A DNA stretch of 64,000 nt, taken from contig OW028584.1 in NCBI GenBank assembly GCA_932294295.1, forward strand, positions 22,165,638-22,229,637, written 5' to 3'. Made by a program: the position numbers and the translations under genes. Below the pieces are notes generated by a model, which saw nothing but the letters and a program-made list of their open reading frames with translations, was not told where the DNA came from and did not search any database. Origin of the DNA: Alitta virens (Eukaryota; Annelida; Polychaeta; Phyllodocida; Nereididae). This document shows, piece by piece, positions 11,501 through 26,500 of the stretch (within the stretch, counting starts at the first letter, position 1; every line of letters begins with the position of its first letter).

Positions 11501-14500
11501 GTGGACATCTAATTATTAATTATGTGTTATATCAGTCCTGAGCCGATGGATTTTATTCTAAAGAGAATGCTGAAGTCATGCAAAAAACCCCAATTTAATT
11601 CAAGTTATTAGGTAACAGAGCTTTGAGGAATACGTATTTGCATGGAAACAAATTTTTGGGGTATGAAATCATAAAATTTGGTTCCAAAGGATCTTACCTG
11701 GAGTCTTTCTTACTCCGACGTAAAGCAATCCTGGTGTTGCATTTCTTCCCGGAATAAAAAAGGAGTAACTTTCAGTTTCACTAGAAGCATTCCTTGGGAG
11801 GGTCACTTTCCAATCAAAGTTGCTTAGATCTGCCCTTTTCAGTTTTCGAATGTACAGATCAAATGTGTCGTTTCCTAAACTTGGTTTTAAAGATATTTCT
11901 AATGACTTTGGGTTGTCTGGAACTGTGAAAGTGTGATATATCATTCCCAATGTTCCATTAGGTGTTATGTTCACAAATGTCATTTCAGGAAGTGATTTAG
12001 AAGTTAAGGTCATTGAAATATTCCCAGGAATGTTTGAGTAGTTTGTCGTTGAGTTTGTTGTGGATCGTTTTGCTCTTTTCGAAGGGCATTCCTTAACAAG
12101 GAAACGTAGGACCGAAGACCCAACATTAGGTGTGTTGTTTTGGCCGTATATGAACGGGTTGAACTGGGAAAATACCATCTGCAACAGTTACGATTTGTAA
12201 GTGTTGAAATATAAAGTAAAGCAGTTACTATTCACAGCCACACCATCAAATATACTGAGACAAGCTAAATAAGTGGTAGATTACTAGGATATCATTTTTC
12301 TAGAATATCGTGAAAAAATAACGGTATGTTTCTATAATTTCTGGTGTGGCAAGCATTCATTATGTATATAGTTAATATTGATGATGCAAAGTCATGCAAA
12401 CTATATATTTATAGCCATTTCACTGACTACATGCATAGATGTTAGTTTTGTTCCAGTTAAATTTGCTTGGTATGTCACATATTAACTAATTTAATATTTG
12501 GCTGTTATAGCCTTATTCATAGGACGTAATGTGAATACAGGACTCCTTTTGGTTAAAGCCAATGAGAGTCCTGTATCCACATGACCTCCTAGTTTCCAAA
12601 TGTATGAATTTGGCTGTAACAGGTATAACGTTATGCTGTTCTACTGATGTCTTGTTCCACTTTAGCAAGCAGTTTATCCAGATTAGCCAGGTTAACAGGA
12701 TAAGCCCTTGATAAACCATTACATAATATTATGCATGTGTATATTCAAAGTGAACTACCTGATATACTCAAGTGCTCTCTTCCAATTACACCAGCTATTT
12801 TGCTTACATAACAACCTCAGTATCAGTGCAATCTAGTGATGAATACTTTGCGTATGTAATGAAATGGCAGTAAAGGGGCGTTCACACTATCACGAGTAGG
12901 GATGGCGAGTGAGTGCGGATATAAAAAATTTTCACTCCTGCTTATTCTTGTTCATACATCATTCACTCATCAAGCGATTTAACGGATACTCGTGGTAATC
13001 CGTAGAATGCTCCTGGTCCCTCTAGACCACTCAGGAATATCAGTAGAGTGGGCAAAAAAATTTTACGGGAAACACTCGGGAAGTGGTTGGCGAGTGGTTG
13101 GCGAGTGATCTACTCACTCGTCCTCACTTGTGTTCATTCGTGCTCACTCGTGTTTACTTGTGCTCACTCGTTATTGCAAGACGCCCGGAGAACTCTCTTG
13201 AAACATTGACGGTCACACTGGCATCTCTGGGACCCGCCCGTCATACTTCCGCCACACGGCCAACAGTCGTCTGCCAAGTGACCAACTGACGTCCACGAAT
13301 GGCCGTCAGCCGAGCGGTTGACGGACATCCCATTAACACTCGTCGAAATAATTAGTACGTGATTAACAGAGGCAAGAGTTAGCACATAAAGGCCGCCTTT
13401 GATGTCCGTGGTCACTCGTATCACTTACTCATGACAGTGTGAACATTGCTTTAGTCTTTGTACCAATTAACAGAACTAACCTTGCTTTCAATGCAGTCAA
13501 ACTGTTTTCCTCCAAACAAATCTGACGTTTCGTTAATACTCAACTCCCCCCATTGCATTTTAACAGCTTTTCCCTTCAGTCTATCAGATGATATTTTGCT
13601 GATGTACAGGTCAAGTTCTTTGTAATTCATGGCATCATCGGGGTCATTAGTTTCCTTGTTGTCTGACAAAAACTGCATGACATCGTCCATGACATTTACG
13701 GTGTTCTTCATGACTCGCTTCACGGAATCGGATGTAGCGGACTGAAAAAATGAAATGTTTGAATCAAATTGCAAATTTAAATTATGTTCAGACATCAAAG
13801 AGTAATGGACTGGGAGCCAAGGTCTAACCCTAACCCCAAAGGACCCACAAACGTATTTCAGGATTCAGCTCACTTCAAAAGGAATGTACATTCTGTAGAT
13901 TTTAGTAAGTATGGCGCGCACCCTCCATCCACGTTATACTCCCCCTGGAAGTCTGTGAATTAAACTAAGAAATATATCGGACCACTGAAAAAATAGATTT
14001 CAATGATACCCCAATGAATGTACTGAAACTTATACACGTTGCAATGGTAACCAATTTGTCCATCACCCTTTTGAGGTGAGCTTAGCCTGGCGGGCCTGGC
14101 TTACTTGTATTTGATAGTAAGGAGTGGTTACCAGCTTAGGATGAGCTTAACTGTCATTCTAGCTCCTTGGCTCCCAAACTGGAAGTATAAAGGGTGGGAA
14201 TCATCCAATCCTCTCCTAAAACAAGATCCCCCCATTACAAGCTCCACTATACCACCCTGAGATACTTTCTCAAGACTTAGTGTGATATACTTACAGCGGC
14301 ATTGTCAGTATTATTTCCTTGTGGTGTGGCCTCATTAATGACATTCCCAGCGATCATAACTTTTATGCTGGTATCGATGATATCTGAAACATTTCCAACA
14401 TGCGTAACAGTTAGGTAAAAGTAATATTGTCACTAATCCAGGGCAGCTTGCACTAACGTTGCTGTCAATAAAAAGTCCGAAAAAAGTTTTAAGTTCTTCC

Positions 14501-17500
14501 AGCGTATTATGGTAAAATTAAAAATTTAAGAGAAATAATGAATTTTTTGGTCATTAAAAATAAAAGTGAAAAAAATTAATGATCCTACCTTCTAGTACAT
14601 ATCTTGTAGTGGAATTGACCTGAATAGCTTTATAGCTTACCATCATCTCATACCTGCATTTGATAATTTCTTACATTGTCACCCCATTTGATAATCCATT
14701 TTCGGTCATCCCATTAAATAATCCATTTTCTTGCAACACGAACAATAAACAAGCCTACACAGTGTTAAATTTCAACTATTTTTCAACCTACCACTTCCCA
14801 TTCTGCGGGGATTATCAACGACACCACTTCTTTTAAACTCGAAGAATTTCTCTTTCATTCTGCCAAGGTGACCACTGCACAGGTCCTTAAATATTTAAAA
14901 ATAATATTTGTGTGAATTTTCATTTGGGCAATAATATGGATTTTAACCAAAGAGGGGTTGCATTAACTTTCCCAATTAAACTCATCCCAAGCAAAATTAT
15001 TTTTTATTAAGATCTCATAATTTAGACAGCTAGGTTTGCAAGGACAGTACTGTACATATATATGATAAAATATGACTTTCATACAGTAAATTTCCAGGGG
15101 TGGGGGAGGATATTTACATTATTACCCTTGGAGAGTAACCTCCCCTTATCCCCCATCCCCCCCACCCAGAATCTGTGCCCCTGTTTGATGCCTTTGTAAT
15201 GAATTTAGCTTATTTTATCAAGTAAGTTGCGTTTTATTGAGTCAAATGACAACACTAATCTAGCACTGAAAAGCAAAATGAGTAATAACAGAAGAAGGCA
15301 GACTTGTGCATTGTGCCGTGTCATGGTTTGAGGGGGTTGTGGACTATAAGGTCATAGCCTGCCCTTAGCTTGGGACCAAAAATATGTATATTATCTCTAT
15401 TTTGTTGTGGACAAAGGGTACAAGGTCAGGAATATGGCAACACATCCCTGCACATGAAATAAGAAAACTAAATGAAGATAAATTTCAAGCACTGCCATGT
15501 TATTTCTGATTGGTGGATCTCCATTGTCAGGCCTCACTGCCTCAGTGCTCCCCCTGCCCCTTGATAAATTTCTAAATACTCCACTGACAACTATTTTCAA
15601 ATTCAAAGCACTTACCAAGGCTTCGATTTCTATTTCTCCAGGCACTTTCAATAAGGTCCTCATAAGCTCATTGCTTTGTTCCAGATATTGTGGTTTGTCT
15701 ATCGGTAATTGAGCCACCAGTTTTCCTAGTTGTGTTCTTAGCTGTAAAATGAAAGGTTGAAGTACCAGGTATTGACAACAACAATTGTATTATCCATAAC
15801 TGGTTACTGGCATATGATTTATAAATATGGAAAAAATGCCATTCAACCAAATCCAATACAATTCAGTCAAATATAAATAAACTGCAACTTTCATATTAAC
15901 CAGAACGTCAAGTGTAAATAAAGTATACTAGTCTGGACAACTTACTGCTTTTTTGCGTTTGTGAAGTTCTTCATACTGAGAATTGTTGCCACCTTTAGAG
16001 ATGTTAAACTGCAAAATGAAATGTGAATACTCAAAATGAAAAAGCAAAAAGACATCAAAGGGGATGATTAAAATGTTTTTTGTTCTTTTACATGTTTTTT
16101 GAAGGTCATAAAAATAAGTATACTATATATATGCCTAAATCAAGGTATGTTGTAGACACTTTAATGAATTATATTTGCCTGTGTCTAAATAGCATCAAAT
16201 GGGTACTTCCTGGATGCACTAAACTAGTTTTATCACAACATTAGAATGTATCCTGTAAAACCATATATAAAATAAACAAGAAACTTCGCTTTTTAGTACA
16301 GAGAATATGTTTGCTTTGTGGAAATCTTTTAATTGTAATAAGGACCTAATTATACTGTTTATGTATTTATTTAAAGAACATGTAAATTGCCCCGATACTT
16401 CATTAAACTTACATAGTGCAAAGGAACATTGATTTCTGATATGGCGGCAAATGCATTTGTTGCAGCTGCCTGGAAACCTCCACTTTTGATAAGAGCTTCG
16501 ACATTTGCAACAACATTATCGTGGCCAGCCAAGATGTCTTCCAATGGGATTTGTTGAGGTTTAACCTGTATGTAAAGAAAAAAAATATTTTAATTGAAAT
16601 GCACTGCTTGATTACTGTTAAAGTTGTTGAATCTCACAATTTGTCACCCCCTGAGCCTCTTTAAAAGTGGTCATAATCAGTGATAATATTATAGTCATAC
16701 AATGAATGGGCCTTAACTCTGATTATAACATTGTTATAACCCAACCTAACAAATAAAAGTGGTCTTAAAATATATAAAATTTATATATTAATACTGGGTG
16801 GTGATAGTTGAGATGCGTGTATTCCACCATACACAAATTGCCAAAAAGAGCTTACATAATGCACCTTATGTGAGATATTAATACTTGTGATGTTTCACAC
16901 CATATTAAAGTGTGCTGTTGATTGAAAATGATTTGATCATGCTACAAATTTATCATTCATACCCTAAGGGGCGTCACAAACTCATACAAATCCCCAATGG
17001 AGTCAATGATATGGATGACAACTTCCAGTGTGAATGATTGGTCAATGTCTCCCACAGGAAACAAGCGTTCATCACTTTTGCTTTTGTTTCCGAAAAACAC
17101 CACAAAACTTCTCTCAGATCCCGGTAGACGAATGCGGAATTCATATTCAAGGATGGATGTAGCAACAGTCTTTTGGAATTCTTGCCATTTTTCACAATCC
17201 ATTATAAATTTAGTGAATGAGGAAAAGCCTGCAAAACACAAGGAATAAATAAGAATTTTGGTAATAACCAGATCTTTCCCTGTGAAAGGCATGGTGTGAT
17301 ATCATATTATTTTAAAAGAAATGATCAGTTTAGTATGAATGCTTATGAAAGTTTTTACGAAAAAAAAAGAAGAAAAAAGTGCTATATCCAACTTTCCTAT
17401 GTAGCATATCACACTTCTCCTTCCCTGAATTATCTAGAAAGAATCATTATGTTTCATTGGGTAAACAAAGTGCCCTTTGAAACAAACAGGTAAGGCACCT

Positions 17501-20500
17501 GTCTATATTAATTTTATTTATTTATTTACCTATGTAACGGAATTATTTATACCGTAAGCCCGCAACATGTATATAAACCTACATGGAAACTAATGTCAGT
17601 TTGATAGTTTATGTCAGAATAAAATTATAGCAGGATCAATAATAAATATCCACTTGTTTTTCGGTGATATTTATCAGAAAAAACATGGCGCAGAAATTTT
17701 ACTAAAAGGCAAATCCCAATTTTTTAGTCACAGACTCACAGAGAAGCAGCAGCAATTACAATGGAGAATACAGCAAACTTTTAGCTATTTCTTTCTCAGA
17801 AGTTTTTTTATCAGGAAGAAGTTGAGTTTTGATTTGATGCTAAATTTCATATTGCACTGCCCCATGCCAATATGGCAAAACATGGCCAAACAAAAATAAG
17901 TGGAAATGGAAATATATTATGGAACCTAGGATAACTTTGGACTAACCCTTAACTGGTGTAACAGTACAGTTACCCCCATAAGGAGGGGTATTGACTGACA
18001 TCTGATAGGATGTAGTGTTTTTGTATGACCCTAAAGTCCAAGATGTTACGTCAAGCGAGTAGGTTGCTCCAGGGATTAGTGATTTTCCTTTCAGGATAAC
18101 TGACTGGCTCTCACTACCTGGAAAATGAAAGTAAACTTATGTATTGTCTCTACTATGACGTTTGAAAGAGATTAACCAAAGCTGCAGGCAAGGGTGTTTG
18201 CAATCACAGCAATGCTGTGAATAAATTATCTGACTTAAGCCCTGTTCCCACCTACCAGAACTGCTATGAACTTTGCGACAAACTTTGACATATTCTGAGT
18301 GGTCAAAGTTCGCCAATGTCATCTGAAAATAGGTCTAATCTTAATTATCATAATTTTCGAATTTTCATGATATTTTTCTTGAAGTGTGCTGAACTGTTAA
18401 GAACATCCACTATCTCAATTGGAACTCCCACAACACGAGCACCAACTTCTACAAATTTCTATAAACTCTTATGAAGTGCAGAACAACTCCTACAAACTGC
18501 TACGACATACCTACGACATTCTACAAAGTCCTACAACGTCCGACAAAGTCCTACAAGTTCGTAGAAGGTAACAATGATTGTTGAACAATTACGATGAGCT
18601 GTGGCGATCAGCTTTGAACTTTTATGATTTGTGATGAACCTTTTGCCGAACAAGTAGTTTGTAGGAGTTCAGAAACATTTTGGCAAGGTCGGAACAGGGT
18701 TTTAGTCTAGTTCTATCTAGCCTTATTTCAATCTTATTATGCCTGTCAGTTGACTTATCTTCAAACAATGTGCAATTGCATTTAACAGATATTTACAATA
18801 TAATGTGTTACCCTCAATACATGTCAATATTTGATTGTATTTCAGCTGTATGATTCAGGCCTTTAGTATTTTTTAGTTAGTAAAATTTTGCTATGAGAAA
18901 TTAAACTAATTGGAAAATGAAAACATTCACAGGATTTAATGATTATCACAAATCTCCTCAAAACGCACCATCATTAGTTTCTCAAAGTTGCAGAACAAAT
19001 ATCTATCTCTTATGTGTATCTCAAGCAGCTGATGACACATTGACCTAAAAAAATATAAAGTACTTTGACCACCATACACGTGTACACGCTCATGTGGTCT
19101 TATATTTTCAAAGGGTGGTGTACATCTTGCCACTTATAAGTGAGCTTCTATAAAATGACATATCTAAACTACCTCCATATGTGACATTGGCCATGTCTAC
19201 ATCTTCAGGTTTTAGTATAATTCTACTGGCATCATTTAGTAGCTTCATACTCCAGGAATACAGTGCATTGCCGAAGTCCGTCTTGCAGAGATCCAAACAG
19301 TCAGCTCTTATCAATATGTCATTACCCCATTTCTTTCTGCCTGCACAGTTCTCACGACATCTGAAAACATTATGCAGAAAAAGTGTACTGCCCTGCAAGT
19401 GCACTTGGCAGACAAATCATTCATTTTATAGCCTAATCATATTTCAGTAGGACCATTCATTGTAGCACTTCACAATAAACTTACACCATGGAAATTAGGC
19501 TACCCTTGGGCCAACAATAATGTATTACTCCTGATGATTTGAAAACCTTAAAATTAAGGTAAAACTACCACCGGAATGCCTTAATTTGCTAAATTTCATT
19601 TGCTTTACTTTTTCTGAATGTACTGTAAATACTGGAAATACTGTAAGTCCTGAGCAACTTTTATGTATAGTTTTCAGCATAATAGCTCCACACAGATGTG
19701 GAATTGGTTTTATTTCTTATAATATCTCACCTCAATGACAGAATAGGAGGATCCATAGCAGCAACTTTGAAGTTCTGAGTAAAACTGGTTGAACGAGTGT
19801 CTTTAGATACTTCCACGATTAAAGTGTAACTTGTGAAGGGCAACATTTTGCTTGTAGATCCCAAAAACTTGCCAGTAGTATGAGATAATTTTCCTGGTGG
19901 CTCATTGAAACATCCTTTGCTGGACGCAACAAGTTTCTTTAATGATTCATTTTTTGCGACAAGTTCGTCCAATTGAGGATCAGAGAAATTTCGCTCGCAT
20001 TGCCAGCTGTAAAGATTGTAAAGCAATTTATGTATTATGATGATAATACAAAAAAAGGCAGCTGAGTGGTATAATGGTTAAAGCTCAATCTCAATCTAGC
20101 TTTGCTGAAGGTCCCAGATTTGATTCCCTTAACAAGGCACTTTTCAGGAGCTACACCTCAGCTGGATGTCGGCATCTTCCTGAAGCAAGCTTGCCTTTTC
20201 TGCTCAGCTCTTGAGTGGCCTTGCTTGATTTCACAGCATTTACATGAAATTTTCAACGTAGCCCTCTAGCGGTATATAGGCGCATGACTAAGTAGGTCTG
20301 TTAATGCAAGCAATGCACTTGGCCATGGACACCGGTCTCAATGAGTTAGTAGCCATCATACTGTACCCATTATATAATTAACATGGCGTCATCACCAACA
20401 TTTAGACAGGCGTCCATGCACTCAGCGTTCAAAATTCTCAATCGTAGAACCGGGCCACCTTGCTGCGCTTGCTCCACAGATCTTTGTGACCAATCAAACT

Positions 20501-23500
20501 GGATATGCAGAAACCAGGTAATTAAGCCCATTTCTAGCAAGGCACCTAGCGTAGCTATGCAGAAGAGAGCATGCTTGCTTTTGGAAGATGAGATGTCGGT
20601 TGCATGGGACATTAAATTAGTGGCCATGGATACCTTGTACTCATCATTGCGTTTGCTCCTTGCAGCTGATCATCATATGCGCTCAATGCAGTAGCATTGA
20701 GACAATAGAATTACACACTAGCTCTCTTGAATGTGTTTTACTCAAAAACACTCAACCCCAATATGCCATTCCATTGTATTCAGATTTCCTTTGTCATTAA
20801 TATTTTGTCTGAAATTTGATGTTTTGTTATACAGTTAACTTGTGTCTTTTCCTTATTGGGAGATAAAAGAACTTGCAGAGACATCTTTTATGGGACATTT
20901 AACAGTCAATCCAATCAGATCCTTGGAAAGAAACATGTTATGAGGTAATTTGTCCATGAATTCGCATCAACATGTATACTCAGTTATAACAACAACTTTT
21001 TGAAAGTTCCAAATGTTTTGTTATAAACAGGCTTGGCCGCATGCAGAAAAAAGTTTACAGATAAAAACTTACCTGTAAGATAATCCTTGCTTCTGATTTG
21101 CTGGTTCCTCGTCTAAATCAAGTGATCCTTCAATTCCATCAATGCTAGCCATTTTACCATACACCGTGCCAGATTCTTTGCCTCCTACAATGGCAGCTAC
21201 AAGTGGCGTCTTGACAATTTCTATGAAAGCATCTGCTATTGAAGTTGTATTGACTTCATTGAACATGCTAGCATGGAGTCTGACAATGTATTTCCCATAA
21301 TGTAAAGCCCTTGCTGTGAGGTTAAAGACTTTGTTGTTGGATGTGAAAGTTTGTAGTGCTTTGGTAGCATAATCTAGCACAGTCCAGTGATACAAGACGG
21401 TCTGGGTGTCAATGCAAACTAAGTGTAATTTAGGCTCAATGATGTCTGGCAGCGCTTTAAAAATTTTCCTTGGTTTCGATTCATCAAGTACTTCATCAGG
21501 TAGAGTGATATTTGGAGGATAGCAAGCCCATTCGTGGACAAAGCTAGCAGACTTGGTACTAACTGGATTGGATGCGGTCACCATGATGGTATAATTGTTA
21601 ACAGATGTGTAGGTTTTATTCAAGATAGTGACTGAGTCAGAAGCAAACAATTTCGGATGTGACACAACGCGAATATCACCATCGCCAAAATTTACTGTAA
21701 AATTCACTGAAGAACCTGTTGTAACTGATATACGCAAAGCCCATGTCTCATTAGGCAGGCTTGTTTTTGGGACAGGGGTGATCTGGAGACCATTTAAAAC
21801 TTCATATACAAATACTGAAGTAGTAAAGTTCATATCACTGGCAAGATTGTATCCTGTGACTATTACCTGTTGATTTTCACCAACATTACTTCGAGTTACA
21901 GTTACAGTATTAGTGTGTGTTGTCCCTGTAGACACTGGATGAGAATAGACAGCCTGTGCAATTAGCATTCCAGTTAAAGTAGCATTAAACCACATATTCG
22001 TTGGTATGGGAAGTGAGGCGTCAGGTACAAGACTAAGGCTGAATGTCCCAGGAGGATATGCCACAGGGGGTATGGCGCTAATTGTAATTCCTTGGACTTT
22101 ATTTTGCAGAATAAGAATGTATGATGTCTCATTGTAATAGTACTCATTGTAAGCCTTCACTTTGATAGAGTAGTTGTTTGGTGTTGTATAAACATGAGAG
22201 AATATCACTGTAGTGTTTGCTGCTACTCTTTGAGGATGAGCTGTTGTGTTTGTTGTCCCATCTCCAAAATCAACATCCAATTTAATGTGACTTCCTCTTT
22301 CCATTGTGAGAGAAAATATGCCAGCATCATCAACAGTTCTCCAAGCCAATTGTGAAGAACTTATTTTCAATCCAGTGATGTTCTGTCTTAAGGTTATGTT
22401 ATCTTTGAAAGGCACTGTACTTACGTGATTATAGCAGTTGATATTTGGTGCTGAAAATGCTTTATCAGTTTTATATGTATGAGGTGTCAAAAAAGCTGCA
22501 CCATTGATGTTACAAAATATTGACGCTTCTTTGATACTGTTTGTTGGATCATCATAGGTGAAGTTACACCAGAATATCACAGGTATTGCTGATGTTAATG
22601 ATGGATATAAATTGAAGGAAAACTGCACATCCAATGGGGTGGGACCTGGTATGTATAGTGAAGTATAGTTAATATATTTCTGCAAATTTGGCTCGACAAC
22701 CACTTTTGCTGTCGCTTGAACACTTCCAATTTGATTGGTTGCTGTAATGGTCAATGTATTGTTTGCCAGTGTTGTGTAATTATGTGATAATGTGATGTTC
22801 TTTCTCAAATAGCTCAAAGTATGGTTCTGCTCATCCCATGCCCATCTCAAAGTCTTCCCATCACCATATTCAATTGTAATTATTACATCACTCCCTTTAT
22901 CCCAGGCCAATGAGAAGCTTTGCAGCATGTTCTGCTCAGCAAAAACCGTTTCTGGTATAATAGTTAGATTTTCAACTTTGACACCTGAAAAACAAATGAA
23001 ATGTCAAGATGTAATAAAAGTAAAATCATGCATTGCAAATTGCCTTTAAATATAAGAGAAACACACATATTTTGAAGATTTTGTTAAAACCTAAAACTCT
23101 CCATCTTCAGAAAAATAATGGTAACACTGTTGGTGAGGACCTCAAACTCCAGTGGCCATTGTTAACACAGGGCTCTAGGCAATGCACAATCCTGTTATGC
23201 CTGTCTAGTTATCCCATACCATAACAGACATGACTGACACATTTGCGCGCCATTAGCTAAAACTCCCTAATTCTGACTCACTTGATGCATTTACTGACTT
23301 GCTCCAAGCTGATTGTTGTTTACTTAATTCTTCTGAATCATCCCCAACTAGTCACTACATTTATCTACCTAGCAGTATGCTGTACTGTGCCATAGCTGAA
23401 ATAGGCCTTGCGGAATAAATATAACTAAGATGAATTAAGTGAACAAGGACAGAGGGGAAAATACACAGAGAGAGAGCACATCAGAGCAGATAGCCTAAGC

Positions 23501-26500
23501 AGATAGGCAAGAAGAGTGGTCAAACACTGTATGTATGATGATGTGATGCAAGAAAGACTCAAACTGGTTCTGGTGTTCCCTTATTCTATGACACTTCAAG
23601 GGACACAGCCTGACTCATCACAGAAGCGAGCAACAACCCCTTTTCTATTTCATGTGAACAAATAGCATAGAAAGCTAGCTACGTTACAGTACTATATATC
23701 AAAAACCTTACCATCGCACAATTTATAAGGAGTTGATGACACACATTTAATGTGAGAATTTCCAGTTGCAAGAGAATAACTGGATCCATTTCCTGGCAAG
23801 ACTACAACACAGACATGTGAAATATCCACACATTCTGTTCGATTGATTTTGATGTTGGTTGTCCCATTAATTGTTATTGTGTTGTTTTTAGCTAGGTCTG
23901 AAGTTAACAAGTTGGCACTGACGACAGTTGGGAAGTATTTCACTATTGGTGCTGATCGTCTTTTTCTTGCAGTTCCTGAAAAAATGCATTAAAATTTTAA
24001 TTTGATTGTGCATTATTATTTATTTACTATATACATATGCATATTATGACACAAAAGAACATACATGTACATGTACAGGAGATGATGATATAGACTTAAA
24101 ATATCTAACATGCTCTATGGATCTGTTTTGTGTACTGAAATGATGTCATACGTGCGAATGGCTGACTTGTAAATACTGTAACAGTCTATGGCCCATAAGA
24201 TAGATAGCTGTCCACATATGATGTAGCATTTCTTTAGTAAAGTTTTACATCAATTTAGAGGCACAGAGGATAAATTTAAAGCCTGACTATCTTCATAATG
24301 TATTACACATGAAAAGCTTACCCAAAGCGCTATTGGCTGTCACGACACTGAAGTTGAAGTTTGTATCAGGGGCCTCTGTTTTGACAACATCATACATCGG
24401 ATCATCGTTTTTAATAGATAATGTAAATTGCCTGACTTCAAGGTAACCTCTCACTATTGGTTGAATAGTGAAGGGTCCTGCTGTAACTTTCATTTCTGAA
24501 ATTAAAAAAAATATATTTAGTTGTTTGAGCCATCAGGAGGGTCAAAAATATATAAAAAAAATTGGAGTGTTCAGATATAGGGCATATACTGGTTCAAAGT
24601 ACAACACAAAGGAGATTGACAGAATACAAATAATAACCCATCCAATTACAACTTGCATTACTAACCATCAATGTTTTCGACTAAGGTAGCAAAAAAAGCT
24701 AGCACAAAAAAAAAATCCTCCAGAGGAGAGGGGTGAGGTTGCTGGCTACAACCCTCCCTCCCCTCAATCCACCAATGATATAAGGTGGTGGTGGGTGGGT
24801 GGATTTATGTACATGATGAGCTAATTAAAACAGGCAGGTACCATGGCAATGAGATGATGAAACAGCCATCCAACTTAGGCTCTACTGGGAATTGAACCGG
24901 GAACCAATGGTTGGAAGCCTAGCGACTGAGCAACCTTTGTTTGTGGAAAGGATAATTTGGCCTATTTTGTGAAGCAAAAACTGAAGTACAATTCGCTATT
25001 GTTGGAAGATTAACAGATAACAATTTACACTAATTAGAATACTTACTTGGTGAACAGACTTTTATTGCTGTAATATTGTAGCACAATACATTGTTATCCA
25101 GCTGGATGTCAGTAAAGGTCGAGTAATTTTCAAATGGTCCTCCAGCGATGAACATGCAGAGATGGGTGACATTCTTGCATTCTGCGACTGTCATCCCTTT
25201 GTGGACAATGGCTCGAACAGTAATGCTGCTATCCTTTTCTATGCCAATCTGTAAATGACAACACCAAACATATGAAAAATAACAGTAGCTTATAATTGCA
25301 TTCACTTGAAATGACAAAGAAAGTTTTTTCAATTAGAGCCATGATGATATAGGTTTCCATATTAATGTGACCTCAAGCATAATGCAACCCTCATTTAGAG
25401 ATTTAAAAAAAGGTACAAATTTAATGTTTATATATTTTGTATGAAAAATAGGATCAAATTGTTTTTGTTCATGTTTGATATGACTTTCCCAAATGTCGTA
25501 CCAAGTTCCTTGAGGGTGAATTTTTTCCCATTGCACATGCAGAAATAATATACATTAATAAGAGGATGGCAACATTATTTTCTGTCTCAGATGACTATAA
25601 AATACCTTGGGTGTGACTAGTGATGGATTATGTGAGATATTAGCAATTTCTTTATATTTCATCGTGCCAATTTAAAAGGCTTCACAACTTTGCATTATGA
25701 TGACTCAACATCAACCCAACGTGACATGCCATACAAAACCACTAATCGCCAATTATACACCAAAAATGTTGAGAATGAATCAGACTTTACCTTGCTATCT
25801 GCTTGCTTAAATGATCCTTGCAGTGCCTTCAATGTCTTGAAGTCAGAATAGTTGTTAACTGCTTTAGTGTTGAATGCATAAGACATGTTGAAGTTATGAT
25901 GAGCATCCCAAGCCAGGTCAGCAATGGATACATTGCCTTTTGTATGGCCCAATGTTACATCAAATGTGTTGTTGTTCACAGTGCCACGTATAATTGATGC
26001 ATTCCCTTGGTACTGGACATTGGTGAAAGCCAAGTCAATTTCTGAAAATAAAATGACATTACCAGGTGAAAAATACCACAATGCAGATAGAAAAGGATAC
26101 GTTTTTCCACGTATCCCAAACGGCTAAGTTTAAGTTGACATATCCCAGTCAAGAAGTGAGCTAGTGTTGGTCACTGTGACCTCACCAGACACTCATTGTG
26201 TGATGTCACACAGGAAACATAACAGTGAAATCATGATGAGGTCGTGTGGTGATCTCACTGCTGTGTGTTCTGTGTGAGCTAACTGTAAGGTCAGCTGTAT
26301 GACCCACCACAGATGGTATTGCAAGCCCATTGATTACTGGCAAGCTTATAACAGAAACTATAAATAGAACTGCTGCTTTCTTGTGATCCTTTTAAATAAA
26401 CGCTAGGATCAGTGGCAACCGTGGTGTAATGGTCAGCATGCTTGCTTTCTTTGTGGGTAGCCACAGTACAATTCTCACTTCTTCTAATTTTAGAACTTTT

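Noticed and set aside
15397..15615. Continuation of the minus ORF beyond the REJ exon donor at 15616
   Set aside because: The GTAAGTGC donor is strong and the read-through sequence loses REJ character immediately.
20056..20130. Candidate tRNA gene
   Set aside because: A- and B-box-like blocks are present but the cloverleaf does not close and a SINE-like body follows. The same goes for 24880, 26450, 26760, 26930, 42460, 49205 and 51740.
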